A DNA stretch of 64,000 nucleotides from Kitasatospora acidiphila (GTDB lineage Bacteria; Actinomycetota; Actinomycetes; Streptomycetales; Streptomycetaceae). Shown here one piece after another: positions 7,802 through 16,921 of this stretch. The DNA lies in the NCBI RefSeq assembly GCF_006636205.1, contig NZ_VIGB01000003.1, positions 5,694,501-5,758,500 on the forward strand. Direction: 5' to 3'. Made by a program: the position numbers and the translations under genes. Under the pieces are notes generated by a model that saw only the letters and a program-made list of their open reading frames with translations, ran no database searches and was not told where the DNA came from. How positions within the stretch are numbered: position 1 is the first letter of the stretch; each line of letters opens with the position of its first letter.

Positions 7802-8935
7802 ATGACCGACACCGCCGCTCAGTCCGTCCCCGCCGACTCCTTCCCGGTGAAGGGGATGGACGCCGTCGAGTTCGCAGTGGGCAACGCCAAGCAGGCCGCG
7901 CACTACTACTCCACCGCGTTCGGGATGCGCTGCGTCGCCTACCGCGGCCCGGAGACCGGCCAGCGCGAGACCGCCAGCTACGTGCTGGAGTCCGGCTCCG
8001 CCCGGTTCGTCTTCACCTCGGTGATCAAGGCGACCACCGACCACGGCAAGTTCATCGAGCAGCACGTGGCCGCCCACGGCGACGGCGTGACCGACCTGGC
8101 CATCGAGGTGCCGGACGTCCACGCCGCCTACGCCTACGCCATCGAGCACGGCGCCACCGGCCTGGTCGAGCCGCACGAGCTGGACGACGAGCACGGCACC
8201 GTGGTGCTGGCCGCGATCGCCACCTACGGCGAGACCCGGCACACCCTGGTGGACCGCTCCCGCTACGCCGGCCCGTACCTGCCCGGCTACGTCGCCAAGA
8301 ACCCCATCGTGGCGCCGCTCGCCCGTCGCAACTTCCAGGCCATCGACCACTGCGTGGGCAACGTCGAGCTCGGCAAGATGAACACCTGGGTGGAGTTCTA
8401 CAACCAGGTGATGGGCTTCACCAACATGAAGGAGTTCGTCGGCGACGACATCGCCACCGAGTACTCCGCCCTGATGTCCAAGGTGGTCGCGGACGGCACC
8501 CGCAAGGTGAAGTTCCCGCTCAACGAGCCGGCCATCGCCAAGAAGAAGTCGCAGATCGACGAGTACCTGGAGTTCTACGGCGGGCCCGGCGTCCAGCACA
8601 TCGCGCTGGCCACCAACGACATCGTGGCGTCGGTCCGGCAGATGCGCGAGGCCGGTGTCGAGTTCCTGGACACCCCGGACAGCTACTACGACACCCTGGG
8701 CGAGTGGGTCGGCGACACCCGGGTGCCGATCGAGGAGCTGCGCGAGCTGAAGATCCTGGCCGACCGCGACGAGGACGGCTACCTGCTGCAGATCTTCACC
8801 AAGCCGGTGCAGGACAAGCCGACCGTCTTCTTCGAGATGATCGAGCGGCACGGCTCGATGGGCTTCGGCAAGGGCAACTTCAAGGCGCTGTTCGAGGCGA
8901 TCGAGCGTGAGCAGGAGAAGCGCGGCAACCTGTAA
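7802..8935 (+). CDS. hppD: 4-hydroxyphenylpyruvate dioxygenase
   Basis: 377 residues, normal length for HPPD. It converts 4-hydroxyphenylpyruvate to homogentisate with O2 and Fe(II) in tyrosine catabolism. Two VOC repeats are present; the iron ligands in the C-terminal half are H183 (AIDHCVGN), H266 (VQHIALAT) and E345 (FFEMIERHG). The C-terminal gating helix (GFGKGNFKALFEAIE) is intact. GGGAGG lies upstream of the ATG. No homogentisate dioxygenase is in the window, so the pathway is dispersed. It ends in a bidirectional terminator. Confidence 0.96.
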   Translation: MTDTAAQSVPADSFPVKGMDAVEFAVGNAKQAAHYYSTAFGMRCVAYRGPETGQRETASYVLESGSARFVFTSVIKATTDHGKFIEQHVAAHGDGVTDLAIEVPDVHAAYAYAIEHGATGLVEPHELDDEHGTVVLAAIATYGETRHTLVDRSRYAGPYLPGYVAKNPIVAPLARRNFQAIDHCVGNVELGKMNTWVEFYNQVMGFTNMKEFVGDDIATEYSALMSKVVADGTRKVKFPLNEPAIAKKKSQIDEYLEFYGGPGVQHIALATNDIVASVRQMREAGVEFLDTPDSYYDTLGEWVGDTRVPIEELRELKILADRDEDGYLLQIFTKPVQDKPTVFFEMIERHGSMGFGKGNFKALFEAIEREQEKRGNL

Positions 8936-8946
8936 CACCGCCAGTG

Positions 8947-8991
8947 GCCCGAGGCCCCTGGTCCTTCCGTCCGGACCGGGGGCCGTCGGGC
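8947..8991. terminator. bidirectional terminator after hppD
   Basis: A long GC-rich hairpin: GCCCGAGGCCCC-TGGTCC on the left pairs with GGACC-GGGGGCC-TCGGGC on the right around a short loop. It lies between the convergent hppD and the secreted-protein gene and could serve both. Confidence 0.65.
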
Positions 8992-9006
8992 TGCCCGGGT
9001 GCCGGC

Positions 9007-9528
9007 TCAGCGCACCACGGTCTGCACGTCCGGCGGATGCCCGTTCCAGGTGACGAAGACCGAGTTGGTGCTGTCCGCCTGGGTGAAGTCGACCCGCAGC
9101 CACTGGTCGCCGGTCCACATCTGCAGCTGCCAGCCCGGATCCGGCACGGCCGAGACCAGCTCGGCGCTGTCCGGGCGCAGGTTCACCGCGACCCGGCCGC
9201 CCGGCACCAGATAGCTCCGCACCGTGCCGCCGCCTCCCGGGGTGCTCGGTGTGCCCGCGTCGCTCGGCACCGGGTGCCGCTCGGCCACCGGGGTCGGGCT
9301 GGGCTCAGGGGCGGCGGGCGCCGGGGTCGGCGCGGCGGTCGGCGGCGTGGGAGGCGCGGGCGGCACGGAAGGTGCGGGCGCCGGGGTCGGGGAGTGCCGC
9401 ACCGGCAGCGCGGCCGGCGGTTCGAACGCCGAGTCCGAAAGCACCGCGCTGACGCCCAGCCAGGACAGCAGCACCGCCGCCGTGGTGGCCAGCGCCCAGG
9501 CGCCCGTCTGAACCAGTCCGCTCCGCAT
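9007..9528 (-). CDS. secreted or anchored hypothetical protein with P/A/T linker
   Basis: 173 residues. A signal-anchor (about 8-30: GAWALATTAAVLLSWLGVSAV) is followed by about 70 residues of P/A/T-rich linker and a compact C-terminal domain (about 105-173) rich in W and hydrophobic strands (VAVNLRPDSAELVS, WQLQMWTGDQWLRVDF). I do not recognise the domain. The layout suggests an extracytoplasmic protein displayed on a flexible stalk. It converges on hppD and is divergent from the two-component genes. Confidence 0.7.
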   Translation of the reverse strand: MRSGLVQTGAWALATTAAVLLSWLGVSAVLSDSAFEPPAALPVRHSPTPAPAPSVPPAPPTPPTAAPTPAPAAPEPSPTPVAERHPVPSDAGTPSTPGGGGTVRSYLVPGGRVAVNLRPDSAELVSAVPDPGWQLQMWTGDQWLRVDFTQADSTNSVFVTWNGHPPDVQTVVR

Positions 9529-9598
9529 CGCGGCCCATCCTGCCGCACGGCGCCCGCCCGCGGCCCGGCGGGATGGCCAGCTCCCTTATTGCGCAAGC

Positions 9599-9628
9599 TT
9601 CTTGAGAAAATGAGCGATGCCGTACGGT
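9599..9628 (+). promoter_or_regulatory. leaderless promoter of the response regulator
   Basis: TACGGT at 9623-9628 is 6 nt before the ATG at 9635 and TTCTTG lies 18 nt further upstream. There is no Shine-Dalgarno sequence. This spacing also decides the start: the earlier in-frame ATG at 9617 would precede the predicted transcript. Confidence 0.5.
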
Positions 9629-9634
9629 GCGGCC

Positions 9635-10348
9635 ATGGCAACAGTCCTGGTGGTCGAGGACGACCCGCTCGTGCGCTCGGCCCTGATCCGGCACCTGTCC
9701 GACGTCGGGCACGCCGTCCGCAGCGTCGGCACCGCGCTGGCCGCCCTGCGCGAGGTCGCCCAGGTCGGCTGCGACCTGGTGATCCTCGACCTCGGGCTGC
9801 CCGACCTGGACGGCGGCGAGGCACTGAAGATGATCCGCGGCCTGACCGACGTGCCGGTCATCGTCTCCACCGCCCGCGACGACGAGACCGAGATCGTCCG
9901 GCTGCTCAACGACGGCGCCGACGACTACCTGGTCAAACCGTTCTCCGGGGAGCACCTGACCGCCCGGATGACCGCCGTGCTGCGCCGGCTCGGCACCGCC
10001 GCCGCCCCGGCCGCGCCGGTGCTGCGGGTCGGCGGCCTGGCCATCGACGCGCAGCGGCGCGAGGCGGTGCTGGACGGGCGGGCGCTGGACCTGACCCGCC
10101 GCGAGTTCGACCTGCTGGCCTTCCTGGCCGCGCGCCCCGGCGTGGTCGTCCCGCGCAAGGAGATCCTGGCCGAAGTGTGGCGGCAGAGCTACGGCGGCGA
10201 CCAGACCATCGACGTGCACCTGTCCTGGCTGCGCCGCAAGCTCGGGGAGACCGCCGCCAGCCCGCGCTACCTGCACACCGTGCGCGGCGTGGGGGTGCGC
10301 CTGGAGGCCCCGGTCGCGCCGGCCCCGGCCGGCGAGCCCGGCCGGTGA
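9635..10348 (+). CDS. OmpR-family response regulator
   Basis: 237 residues. The receiver domain has the acidic pair (VVEDDP), phospho-acceptor D52 (LVILDLGLPD), switch T/S and K101 (VKPF). A winged-helix DNA-binding domain covers about 130-228, with VWRQSYGGDQTIDVHLSWLRRKLGE as its recognition region and wing. The stop overlaps the start of the histidine kinase (GTGA), so the two form an obligate pair. The target signal cannot be told from the sequence. Confidence 0.92.
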   Translation: MATVLVVEDDPLVRSALIRHLSDVGHAVRSVGTALAALREVAQVGCDLVILDLGLPDLDGGEALKMIRGLTDVPVIVSTARDDETEIVRLLNDGADDYLVKPFSGEHLTARMTAVLRRLGTAAAPAAPVLRVGGLAIDAQRREAVLDGRALDLTRREFDLLAFLAARPGVVVPRKEILAEVWRQSYGGDQTIDVHLSWLRRKLGETAASPRYLHTVRGVGVRLEAPVAPAPAGEPGR

Positions 10349-11793
10349 CCAAGGCCGCCGCCGGGCCGTCGTCCGGTCGGCGCGGCGGCCAGTCGCTGCG
10401 CCGGGCGCTGGTCAAGGCGGCCGTCGCCGGGACCACCATGGTCGCCCTGGCCTTCCTCATCCCGCTCGGCCTGACCGTCCAGCAGACCGCCCGGGACCGG
10501 GCCTTCACCAATGCCGACAAGCAGGCCGCCGCCCTCGGCCCGGCGCTGGCCATCACCACCGACCGGGACGACCTGGCCCGCGCCCTGGCCAGCACCGACG
10601 CGGGCGCCCGCGGCAAGGTCGCGATCCATCTGCCGCCCGACGCCGGCGCCACCGCGCCGGGCGCCACGGTGGGCACCGGCCGCGCCGGGGCGCCCGAGGT
10701 GGCCGCCGCCGCCCTCGGGCGGGTCCTGACCGTGCCGGTCCCCGGCGGCTATGCCCGGCTGCAACCGGTGGCCGTCAACCCGGCCCGGGTCGCCGTGGTC
10801 GAGGTCTACGTCGCCGAGAGCGACCTCACCCGGGGCGTCGGCACCGCCTGGCTGGTGCTGTCGCTGGTCGCCCTCGGCCTGGTGGCGCTCGCCGTGCTGG
10901 TGGCCGACCGGATGGGCGGGCGGATCGTCGGCTCGGCCCGCCGACTGGCCGCCGCCGCCCGGGCGCTGGGCGCCGGGGACCTGGCGGTGCGGGTCCCGGA
11001 GACCGGGCCGGAGGCCGACGGCAGCCCGGCCGAACTGCGCGACGCCGCCACCGCCTTCAACACCATGGCCGACCGGGTGGCGCACCTGCTGGCCGCCGAG
11101 CGGGAGCTGGCCGCCGACCTCTCGCACCGGCTGCGCACCCCGCTCACCGTGCTGCGCCTGAACGCGGCGGCGCTGGGCGACGGCGACGCGGCCGACGCCA
11201 CCCGGCACGCGGTCGCCCAACTGGAGCGCGAGGTCGACCAGATCATCCGCTCGGCCCGCCGACCGGTGACCGAGGCCCCGGCCGGCCCGGTCGGCTGCGA
11301 CGCCGCCGAGGTGATCCGCGAGCGGGTCGGCTTCTGGTCGGCGCTGGCCGAGGACGAGGGGCGGCCCTGGGGGCTGCACGGTGCCGAGGCGCCCGCGCAG
11401 GTGCCGGTGCCGCGCGGCGACCTCGCGGCGGCGGTGGACGCACTGCTCGGCAACGTCTTCCGGCACACTGCGGTCGGCACGGCCTTCGCCGTGGACGTGC
11501 TGGCCACCGAGCACGCGGTGATCGTCCTGGTGGGGGACGCCGGGCCGGGCTTCGACGATCCGTCGGCGGCGCTGCGACGTGGCGAGGGTCACGGCGGCGA
11601 GGGGTCCACCGGGCTCGGCCTGGACATCGTGCGCAAGCTGGCCGCGGTCACCGGCGGAGACCTGGCACTGGGCCGCTCGGCGGGGCTCGGCGGCGCCGAG
11701 ATCCGGCTGCGGCTGGGTGTCGACGCGGCCCCGCCGGCCCCGGCCGCCCGCCGGCTGGGACGGGCCCGCAGGCGCCGCGACGGCATCGCCTGA
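10345..11793 (+). CDS. sensor histidine kinase
   Basis: 482 residues from GTG. TM1 (about 32-54) and TM2 (about 170-191) bound an extracytoplasmic sensor of about 115 residues without an obvious known fold. HAMP domain, then the dimerisation histidine H261 (DLSHRLRTPL), N-box (ALLGNVFRH), G1 (GDAGPGF) and G2 (GSTGLGLDIV) follow. The kinase core is complete. It is translationally coupled to the upstream OmpR-type regulator. It ends in an R-rich basic tail (RRLGRARRRRDG) that could contact the membrane or nucleic acid. Confidence 0.92.
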   Translation: MTKAAAGPSSGRRGGQSLRRALVKAAVAGTTMVALAFLIPLGLTVQQTARDRAFTNADKQAAALGPALAITTDRDDLARALASTDAGARGKVAIHLPPDAGATAPGATVGTGRAGAPEVAAAALGRVLTVPVPGGYARLQPVAVNPARVAVVEVYVAESDLTRGVGTAWLVLSLVALGLVALAVLVADRMGGRIVGSARRLAAAARALGAGDLAVRVPETGPEADGSPAELRDAATAFNTMADRVAHLLAAERELAADLSHRLRTPLTVLRLNAAALGDGDAADATRHAVAQLEREVDQIIRSARRPVTEAPAGPVGCDAAEVIRERVGFWSALAEDEGRPWGLHGAEAPAQVPVPRGDLAAAVDALLGNVFRHTAVGTAFAVDVLATEHAVIVLVGDAGPGFDDPSAALRRGEGHGGEGSTGLGLDIVRKLAAVTGGDLALGRSAGLGGAEIRLRLGVDAAPPAPAARRLGRARRRRDGIA

Positions 11794-11900
11794 GGTGGCC
11801 GCGGTCCTTCGCAATCACCTCTTGCACAGCACACGCCACAGCCACACCCCTCCGGTATGGTCGATGGCTGGTCGACCGGCCATCGGGATGGAGCGGGCAA

Positions 11901-13328
11901 GTGACAGTGGTGCATGAGGACCAGCGGACGGTGCGAACCGCCCCCCGGCCCGCCCCTTCGCCCGCAGAGAGGTGGCGACCCTGGGTCACCGCCCCGGTGC
12001 GGGCGGTGCGGGAGGCACCGCGCAAGCCGATGTGGATCGCCACCCTGCTGGCGCTGGCCTCGCTGTTCGGCTACGCGCTGGTCCGGCACCTGATCGGCAC
12101 CGCCATGGTGGACATGATCGTCTACCGGGCCGAGGGCAACGCGGTGGTCCACCACCTCGACCTCTACGGGCTGCGGGTCACCGCGGCCAACCTGCCGGCC
12201 ACCTACCCGCCGTTCGCCGCGCTGCTCTTCGTGCCGACCACCTGGTTCTCGGTGAGCTTCCTACGGGTCGCGGTCACCGCCGGCAACGTCGGACTGCTCG
12301 CCCTGGCGGCGCTGCTCTCGTTCCGGCTGGCCGGCTGGCCCAACCGGCAGCTGCGGCCGGTCGGCGTGGTGCTGGTCGCCGGGCTCGGTGTCTGGCTGGA
12401 GCCGATCTACACCAATCTGCGCTACGGCCAGATCAACCTGCTGCTGCTCTGCCTGGTGCTCTGGGACTTCAACGTCGCGCGGGACCGCGGCTGGAAGGGC
12501 GTCGGCATCGGGATAGCGGCCGGCATGAAGCTCACCCCGGGACTGTTCGCCGTCTACCTGCTGCTCACCGGCCGGATCCGGGCCGCGATCACCGCCGGCG
12601 TCACCTTCCTGGTCACCTTCGCCGCCAGCGCGCTGGTGCTCCCCGACGCCAGCAAGGGCTTCTGGACCAAGTACCTCTACGACTCCTCCCGGGTCGGCCG
12701 CACCGACATCGTCGACAACCAGTCGCTGCGCGGGATCGTCGCCCGCTTCGAGCAGGTGCACGTGCCCGGGCCCGGAGCCGCGCTGCTGGTCGCCGTGGTC
12801 GCGGTGGCCGGCCTCGCGATCGCCGCCCAGCTCTGGCGCGACAACCGCCGACTGCCCCGCGCCGAGGCCTGGGGCGTCTGCTGCACCGCCGTCACCGCGC
12901 TGCTGGTCTCGCCGATCAGCTGGACCCACCACTGGGTCTGGTGCGTGCCGCTGCTGGTGCTGCTGGCCGCCGAGGCGGACCATGAGCGCACCCGGCCGGC
13001 CGCGGTGCGCCGCCGGCGCTGGCGGCCGATCTTCGTGATGACGCTGCTCGGCTTCTGCTCCTTCGCGATGTGGATGGTGCCGCACGTCGGCATAGTCGAC
13101 CTCCGGCTCAGCCTGTTCCAGCAGCTGCCCGCCGGCCTCTACCCGTGGATCGGGCTCTGCTTCCTGACCGTGGCCGCCCTGCGGGTGCGGGCCCGGCGAC
13201 AGGCGGTGGGACGGCCGGTGGTGCCCCAGCCGCGGTCCGCCTCCCGGGCACCAGGGGCGCTGATCGCCCCGCGCACCTCCGCCGAGCAGCGCCCGCCCGC
13301 CGAGCAGCGCACCCCCGCGGTGCGCTGA
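11901..13328 (+). CDS. GT87-family polyprenyl-phosphate-mannose glycosyltransferase
   Basis: 475 residues with about ten hydrophobic helices. The first extracytoplasmic loop has the DMIVYRAEGNAVV motif, where the aspartate is the usual catalytic acid of GT-C fold GT87/PimE-like mannosyltransferases; NLRYGQINLLLLCLVLWDF is a second family signature. Such enzymes add mannose from polyprenyl phosphate to lipids or proteins on the outer face of the membrane. The N- and C-termini are disordered (P/R-rich). GGAG lies 8 nt before the GTG. The acceptor is unknown. Confidence 0.82.
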   Translation: MTVVHEDQRTVRTAPRPAPSPAERWRPWVTAPVRAVREAPRKPMWIATLLALASLFGYALVRHLIGTAMVDMIVYRAEGNAVVHHLDLYGLRVTAANLPATYPPFAALLFVPTTWFSVSFLRVAVTAGNVGLLALAALLSFRLAGWPNRQLRPVGVVLVAGLGVWLEPIYTNLRYGQINLLLLCLVLWDFNVARDRGWKGVGIGIAAGMKLTPGLFAVYLLLTGRIRAAITAGVTFLVTFAASALVLPDASKGFWTKYLYDSSRVGRTDIVDNQSLRGIVARFEQVHVPGPGAALLVAVVAVAGLAIAAQLWRDNRRLPRAEAWGVCCTAVTALLVSPISWTHHWVWCVPLLVLLAAEADHERTRPAAVRRRRWRPIFVMTLLGFCSFAMWMVPHVGIVDLRLSLFQQLPAGLYPWIGLCFLTVAALRVRARRQAVGRPVVPQPRSASRAPGALIAPRTSAEQRPPAEQRTPAVR

Positions 13329-13351
13329 TCCGGGCCGTCGGCCGCACCGGC

Positions 13352-13768
13352 TCAGGCCAGCAGCGCGGCGAGCGAGCCCTCCAGGTCGAGGACGCCCAGC
13401 TCGCTGCCCGGCGGCACCAGCCGGTGGCAGCGCTCCAGCCAGGACGCCACGGTCGGCAGCGGCGCCTCCAGCAGCGCGTCGCCGCCCGGTGAGGTGAGCG
13501 CCAGGCAGAGCACGCTCTGCCTACCCTCGCGGGTGGGCCAGATCCGCACATCGCCCTGGCCGCACGGGCGGAAGGTGCCCTCGACCAGCAGCTCGCGGGC
13601 GAACACCCAGGTCACCGGGGAGCCAGTGTCCAGGTGGAAGGTGATGTGCACGGCGTACGGGTCGTGGCTGCCGTACGACAGCCGGGCCGGGACCGGGATG
13701 CTGCGCTCGGGCGAGAGCACCAGCTTCAGCTGCAGTTCCTGCTCCACCACGCTCGGCTGGACGTCCAT
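13352..13768 (-). CDS. SsgA-like protein (SALP), possibly the SsgG orthologue
   Basis: 138 residues with the full SALP signature: LVLSPERSIPVPARLSYGSHDPYAV, VTWVFARELL, GDVRIWPTREG and LLEAPLPTVASWLERC. Compared with the first SALP in this window it is closer to SsgB. I chose the ATG at 13768, preceded by a GAGGGGAA site, over an upstream ATG nine codons earlier. From memory, S. coelicolor ssgG lies near hppD and RDD genes, as here; SsgG helps place septa. Without alignment this subtype is a guess, so no symbol is given. Confidence 0.85.
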   Translation of the reverse strand: MDVQPSVVEQELQLKLVLSPERSIPVPARLSYGSHDPYAVHITFHLDTGSPVTWVFARELLVEGTFRPCGQGDVRIWPTREGRQSVLCLALTSPGGDALLEAPLPTVASWLERCHRLVPPGSELGVLDLEGSLAALLA

Positions 13769-13977
13769 GGCGTCGTTCCCCTCGATCGCTCCCACCGGCC
13801 CGTGCGGGCCGCTTCACCCGGAGAGAGCACGGGGGCGCCGAGGTCTTACACACATTCCGGGCGGATGTCCCGGGAATCTCCAACACGAGCGGAGGACGCC
13901 TCGAAAGGGCTACCCTTTGTGACTGCCCGGCGACGTGGCGTGCGTCCCCGCCGAGGCTCCAGGAGAGTGGATCAGCC

Positions 13978-15261
13978 ATGTCGGACCAGCCAATGGTCGC
14001 CAGCCGGGCGGCCGCACCCGAGCCCGGCTACTACCCGGACCCGTCGGTGCCGGGCTTCGTCCGCTACTGGAACGGCGGTACCTGGGTGCCCGGGACCAGC
14101 CGTCCGGCACCCGCCGAGGGCGAGGTGCTGCCCCCGCCGCCGTTCGCCGACCGGCCGGCGGCGCGGCCCAACGCGCGCTACATCCCGCCGCCCGTGGTGC
14201 CCGCCCCGCCCACCGCGCCGGAGCCGGCCGTGGTGGTGGCCGGCGAGGACTGCGAGACCGGGCCGGTGTTCCTGGACGAGACGGGCGCCAGCGCGGTGTT
14301 CACGCTGGGTCCGGCGGCCCAGCTGGACGAGCCGGGGTGGCGGGCCGATCCGCATGAGCAGCGCGGGCTGCTGGAGACGGGGGGAGCGCCGCGCTGGGTC
14401 TCCTGGGGGGTCACGGAGGGTACCGGCGCGCACGGGGCGGCGGGGGCGCCTGCCGCGGGGGCTGCTCCGATTGCCGAGGCGGGGCCCGCTTTCGCGCCGG
14501 CCTCGGCTCCGGCGCCCGTTCCCGCACCGGCTCCCGTTCCCGCCCCGGCACCCGTGCCTGTGCCTGTGCCCACGCCTGTGCCCACGCCTGTGCCCACGCC
14601 TGTGCCCGCGCCTGTGCCCGCGCCCGCGCCTGTGCCGGTGGCGGCTGCCGCGCCGGTGCCGGGGACCGTGGTGCCGGGCACCGCAGCCATGGCCGCCGCT
14701 CCCGGGCCCGCTCCGATCGCGCCCGCGCCTGCCCCGCTGCCGGCCATGCGCCAGAAGTCGGCCCCGCCGACCTCCGATGCCACCAGGGCGCCGGCGGCAC
14801 AACCCGCGGGAATCGGCCGCCGACTGCTGGCCAGGCTGGTGGACCTGCTGCCACTGGCCGCCGTCGGCACCGCCGTCGGCCTGCCGCTGGTCACCCAGAC
14901 CAGCGCTTACCTGCAGCAGAAGCTCGACCAGGCCCGGACGGTCAGTCAGCTGACCCGCCGCGAGGTGGACGTCTGGCTGATCGACGGCACGGTCATCGGG
15001 CGGGTCGCCCTGCTGCTGGGTGCGCTGCTGCTGGCCGGCCTGCTGCTGGAGGTGCTGCCCACCGCGCGGACCGGCCGCACCCTGGGCAAGCGCCTGCTCG
15101 GCCTACGGGTCGTCAGGGTCGGGACCAGGCAGCCGCCGGGCGTCGGCCGGGCCTGCGGCCGTTGGCTGGTCGGCCAGCTGCTGCTGGTCACCGTGCTGGG
15201 ACTGGCCGGCCTGGCGGCCTGGCCGGACAAGGCGGCACGCACCACGGTGGTGCGCGGCTGA
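13978..15261 (+). CDS. DUF2510-RDD membrane protein with PVP repeat linker
   Basis: 427 residues. An N-terminal DUF2510 motif (about 15-40: PGYYPDPSVPGFVRYWNGGTW) is followed by a long disordered region rich in P, A and V, with a repeated PVPT/PVPA stretch, then an RDD domain (about 280-427) with three hydrophobic helices and the RLLARLVDLLPL signature. RDD proteins are membrane proteins, some acting in ion transport. The SALP gene is divergent upstream. A second RDD gene follows 82 bp downstream. The function is unknown. Confidence 0.85.
   Translation: MSDQPMVASRAAAPEPGYYPDPSVPGFVRYWNGGTWVPGTSRPAPAEGEVLPPPPFADRPAARPNARYIPPPVVPAPPTAPEPAVVVAGEDCETGPVFLDETGASAVFTLGPAAQLDEPGWRADPHEQRGLLETGGAPRWVSWGVTEGTGAHGAAGAPAAGAAPIAEAGPAFAPASAPAPVPAPAPVPAPAPVPVPVPTPVPTPVPTPVPAPVPAPAPVPVAAAAPVPGTVVPGTAAMAAAPGPAPIAPAPAPLPAMRQKSAPPTSDATRAPAAQPAGIGRRLLARLVDLLPLAAVGTAVGLPLVTQTSAYLQQKLDQARTVSQLTRREVDVWLIDGTVIGRVALLLGALLLAGLLLEVLPTARTGRTLGKRLLGLRVVRVGTRQPPGVGRACGRWLVGQLLLVTVLGLAGLAAWPDKAARTTVVRG
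14563..14640 (+). repeat. 12-bp tandem repeat coding PVPT/PVPA
   Basis: CCTGTGCCCACG is repeated three times exactly, then twice as CCTGTGCCCGCG, with a degenerate end. It keeps the reading frame and codes for an extended proline-rich spacer between the DUF2510 motif and the RDD domain. The exactness suggests recent slippage. Confidence 0.85.
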
Positions 15262-15343
15262 CCGGCGGTCAGGATCGGTTCAAGGTCGGCGAAACGGGTC
15301 TGATATCCGTAGAAGATACGATTTGCGGTGATCTACTGCTCAT

Positions 15344-15991
15344 ATGAGCAGCTACGACCCGTCGAACGCCGATCCGGAAGGAGGCGGCAAGCCCTCCTTC
15401 GACAAGCAGCCGCCGCAGCCCGGCGCGAACGGCTCTCCGTACAACGGCAAGCCCTCCGACCCCGGTGACTACCAGGGCAGCTACGGCGGCCCTGCGCCCG
15501 GCGGCAGCCCGTACGGCTCCTACGGCGGCGCGCCCGGCGGCGTCCCCCAGGGCGGCCCGCCCCAGATCGCCGGCATGCCCCCGCTCGGCACCTGGCCGAG
15601 CCGGATCCTCGCCCGCCTGATCGACTACGTGCTCATCCAGGTGGTCGCCTTCGCCGTGACCCTGCCGATCAGCGGCTTCGACCGGAACGGCTGGACCGAG
15701 GGCGTCTGGGTGTACTACGCGCTGTACCTGGTCTACGACGGCGTGATGCTCTCCCGGGACGGCCAGACCCTGGGCAAGAAGGTGATGAACGTCCGGGTCG
15801 CCATGCTGAGCGACGGCTCCCGCCCGAACCGCCAGGCCGCCTGGACCCGGGCCGCCGTCTTCACCGTGCCCGCGGTGCTCTGCTGCGGCCTGTGGTGGCT
15901 GGTCGACGGCATGTTCGGAGTCTTCGACAAGCCCTACCGCCAGTGCATCCACGACAAGGCGGCGAAGACCGTGGTGGTCTCCACCAACTGA
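15344..15991 (+). CDS. RDD-family membrane protein
   Basis: 215 residues. The first 80 are G/P/Y/S-rich and likely disordered (repeated GSYGG and GSPYG). The RDD domain then starts with WPSRILARLIDYVLIQVVAF and continues with the LGKKVMNVRV motif and two further helices; it ends in IHDKAAKTVVV, common to this family. A TACGAT -10-like element lies 22 nt before the ATG. It is in tandem with another RDD gene, a pairing I recall from other streptomycetes. The role is unknown. Confidence 0.85.
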   Translation: MSSYDPSNADPEGGGKPSFDKQPPQPGANGSPYNGKPSDPGDYQGSYGGPAPGGSPYGSYGGAPGGVPQGGPPQIAGMPPLGTWPSRILARLIDYVLIQVVAFAVTLPISGFDRNGWTEGVWVYYALYLVYDGVMLSRDGQTLGKKVMNVRVAMLSDGSRPNRQAAWTRAAVFTVPAVLCCGLWWLVDGMFGVFDKPYRQCIHDKAAKTVVVSTN

Positions 15992-16101
15992 CGCACCGGC
16001 AGAAGCACCGGCAGCCCCCGGTCGACCGGCGGACCCACCCGCTAGCGTTGCCCCGGTCCGGCCCGCGCCGACCGGACCCGTCTGCCACCCGGGGGAGCAC
16101 C

Positions 16102-16797
16102 GTGATCACGACCGTCGACCTGGCCGCCTGGCCCACCACCGAGGCGGCCGCCCTGGCCGAGCAGCACCGCCTGCGCCCCCTGGTCGAGCCGCACGGCCCG
16201 GCACCCGCCCCCGGCGCCCTGGTGGCCGGAGTCGACGTCGCCTACGACGACGAACGGGACGTGGTCGCCGCCGCGGCCGTCCTGCTCGACCTCGACACCC
16301 TGGAGGTGGTCGAGCAGGCCACCGCCGTCGGCCGGATCGCCTTCCCCTACCTGCCCGGCCTGCTGGCGTTCCGTGAGCTCCCCGCCGTGATCGACGCCCT
16401 GTCCCGGCTCACCCGCCGACCGGACCTGGTGGTCTGCGACGGCTACGGCCTGGCCCACCCGCGCCGCCTCGGCCTGGCCAGCCACCTCGGCGTGCTCACC
16501 GGCCTGGCCACCATGGGCGTGGCCAAGACCCCGTTCACCTTCAGCAGCACCGACCCGGGCCCCGAGCGCGGCGCCTGGACCCCGCTGGTCGACGCCGGCG
16601 ACGGCAGCGAGGTCGGCCGCGCGCTGCGCACCCGCGCGGGAGTGAAACCGGTCTTCGTCTCGGTGGGCCACCGGATCGGGTTGTCCGAGGCCGTCTCCGC
16701 CGTGCTGGCACTGACCCCCAAGTACCGCCTGCCGGAGACCACCCGGCAGGCCGACTCGCTCTGCCGGCGGGCGCTGGGGGAGGCGGTGAGGGGTTGA
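16102..16797 (+). CDS. nfi: endonuclease V
   Basis: 231 residues. Conserved blocks include VAGVDVAYDD (catalytic aspartate), the PYLPGLLAFRELP strand, DLVVCDGYGLAHPRRLGLASHLGV and the late KPVFVSVGHRIGL. Endonuclease V nicks DNA or RNA next to deoxyinosine/inosine. GGGGGAG precedes the GTG start by 6 nt. It is a single gene between the RDD gene and the type VII secretion satellite. The length is usual for the family. Confidence 0.93.
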   Translation: MITTVDLAAWPTTEAAALAEQHRLRPLVEPHGPAPAPGALVAGVDVAYDDERDVVAAAAVLLDLDTLEVVEQATAVGRIAFPYLPGLLAFRELPAVIDALSRLTRRPDLVVCDGYGLAHPRRLGLASHLGVLTGLATMGVAKTPFTFSSTDPGPERGAWTPLVDAGDGSEVGRALRTRAGVKPVFVSVGHRIGLSEAVSAVLALTPKYRLPETTRQADSLCRRALGEAVRG

Positions 16798-16921
16798 GGC
16801 GGGGGCGAGGTGGACGGCGTTGGTGGCGTTGACCTCAGTTGCCTTGCGAGGGTCCTCGGCGACGAAGGCCTAGCCACCTTGCGGAGCAGCGATGCCCACG
16901 ACTACATGCCCTTACATCCCC

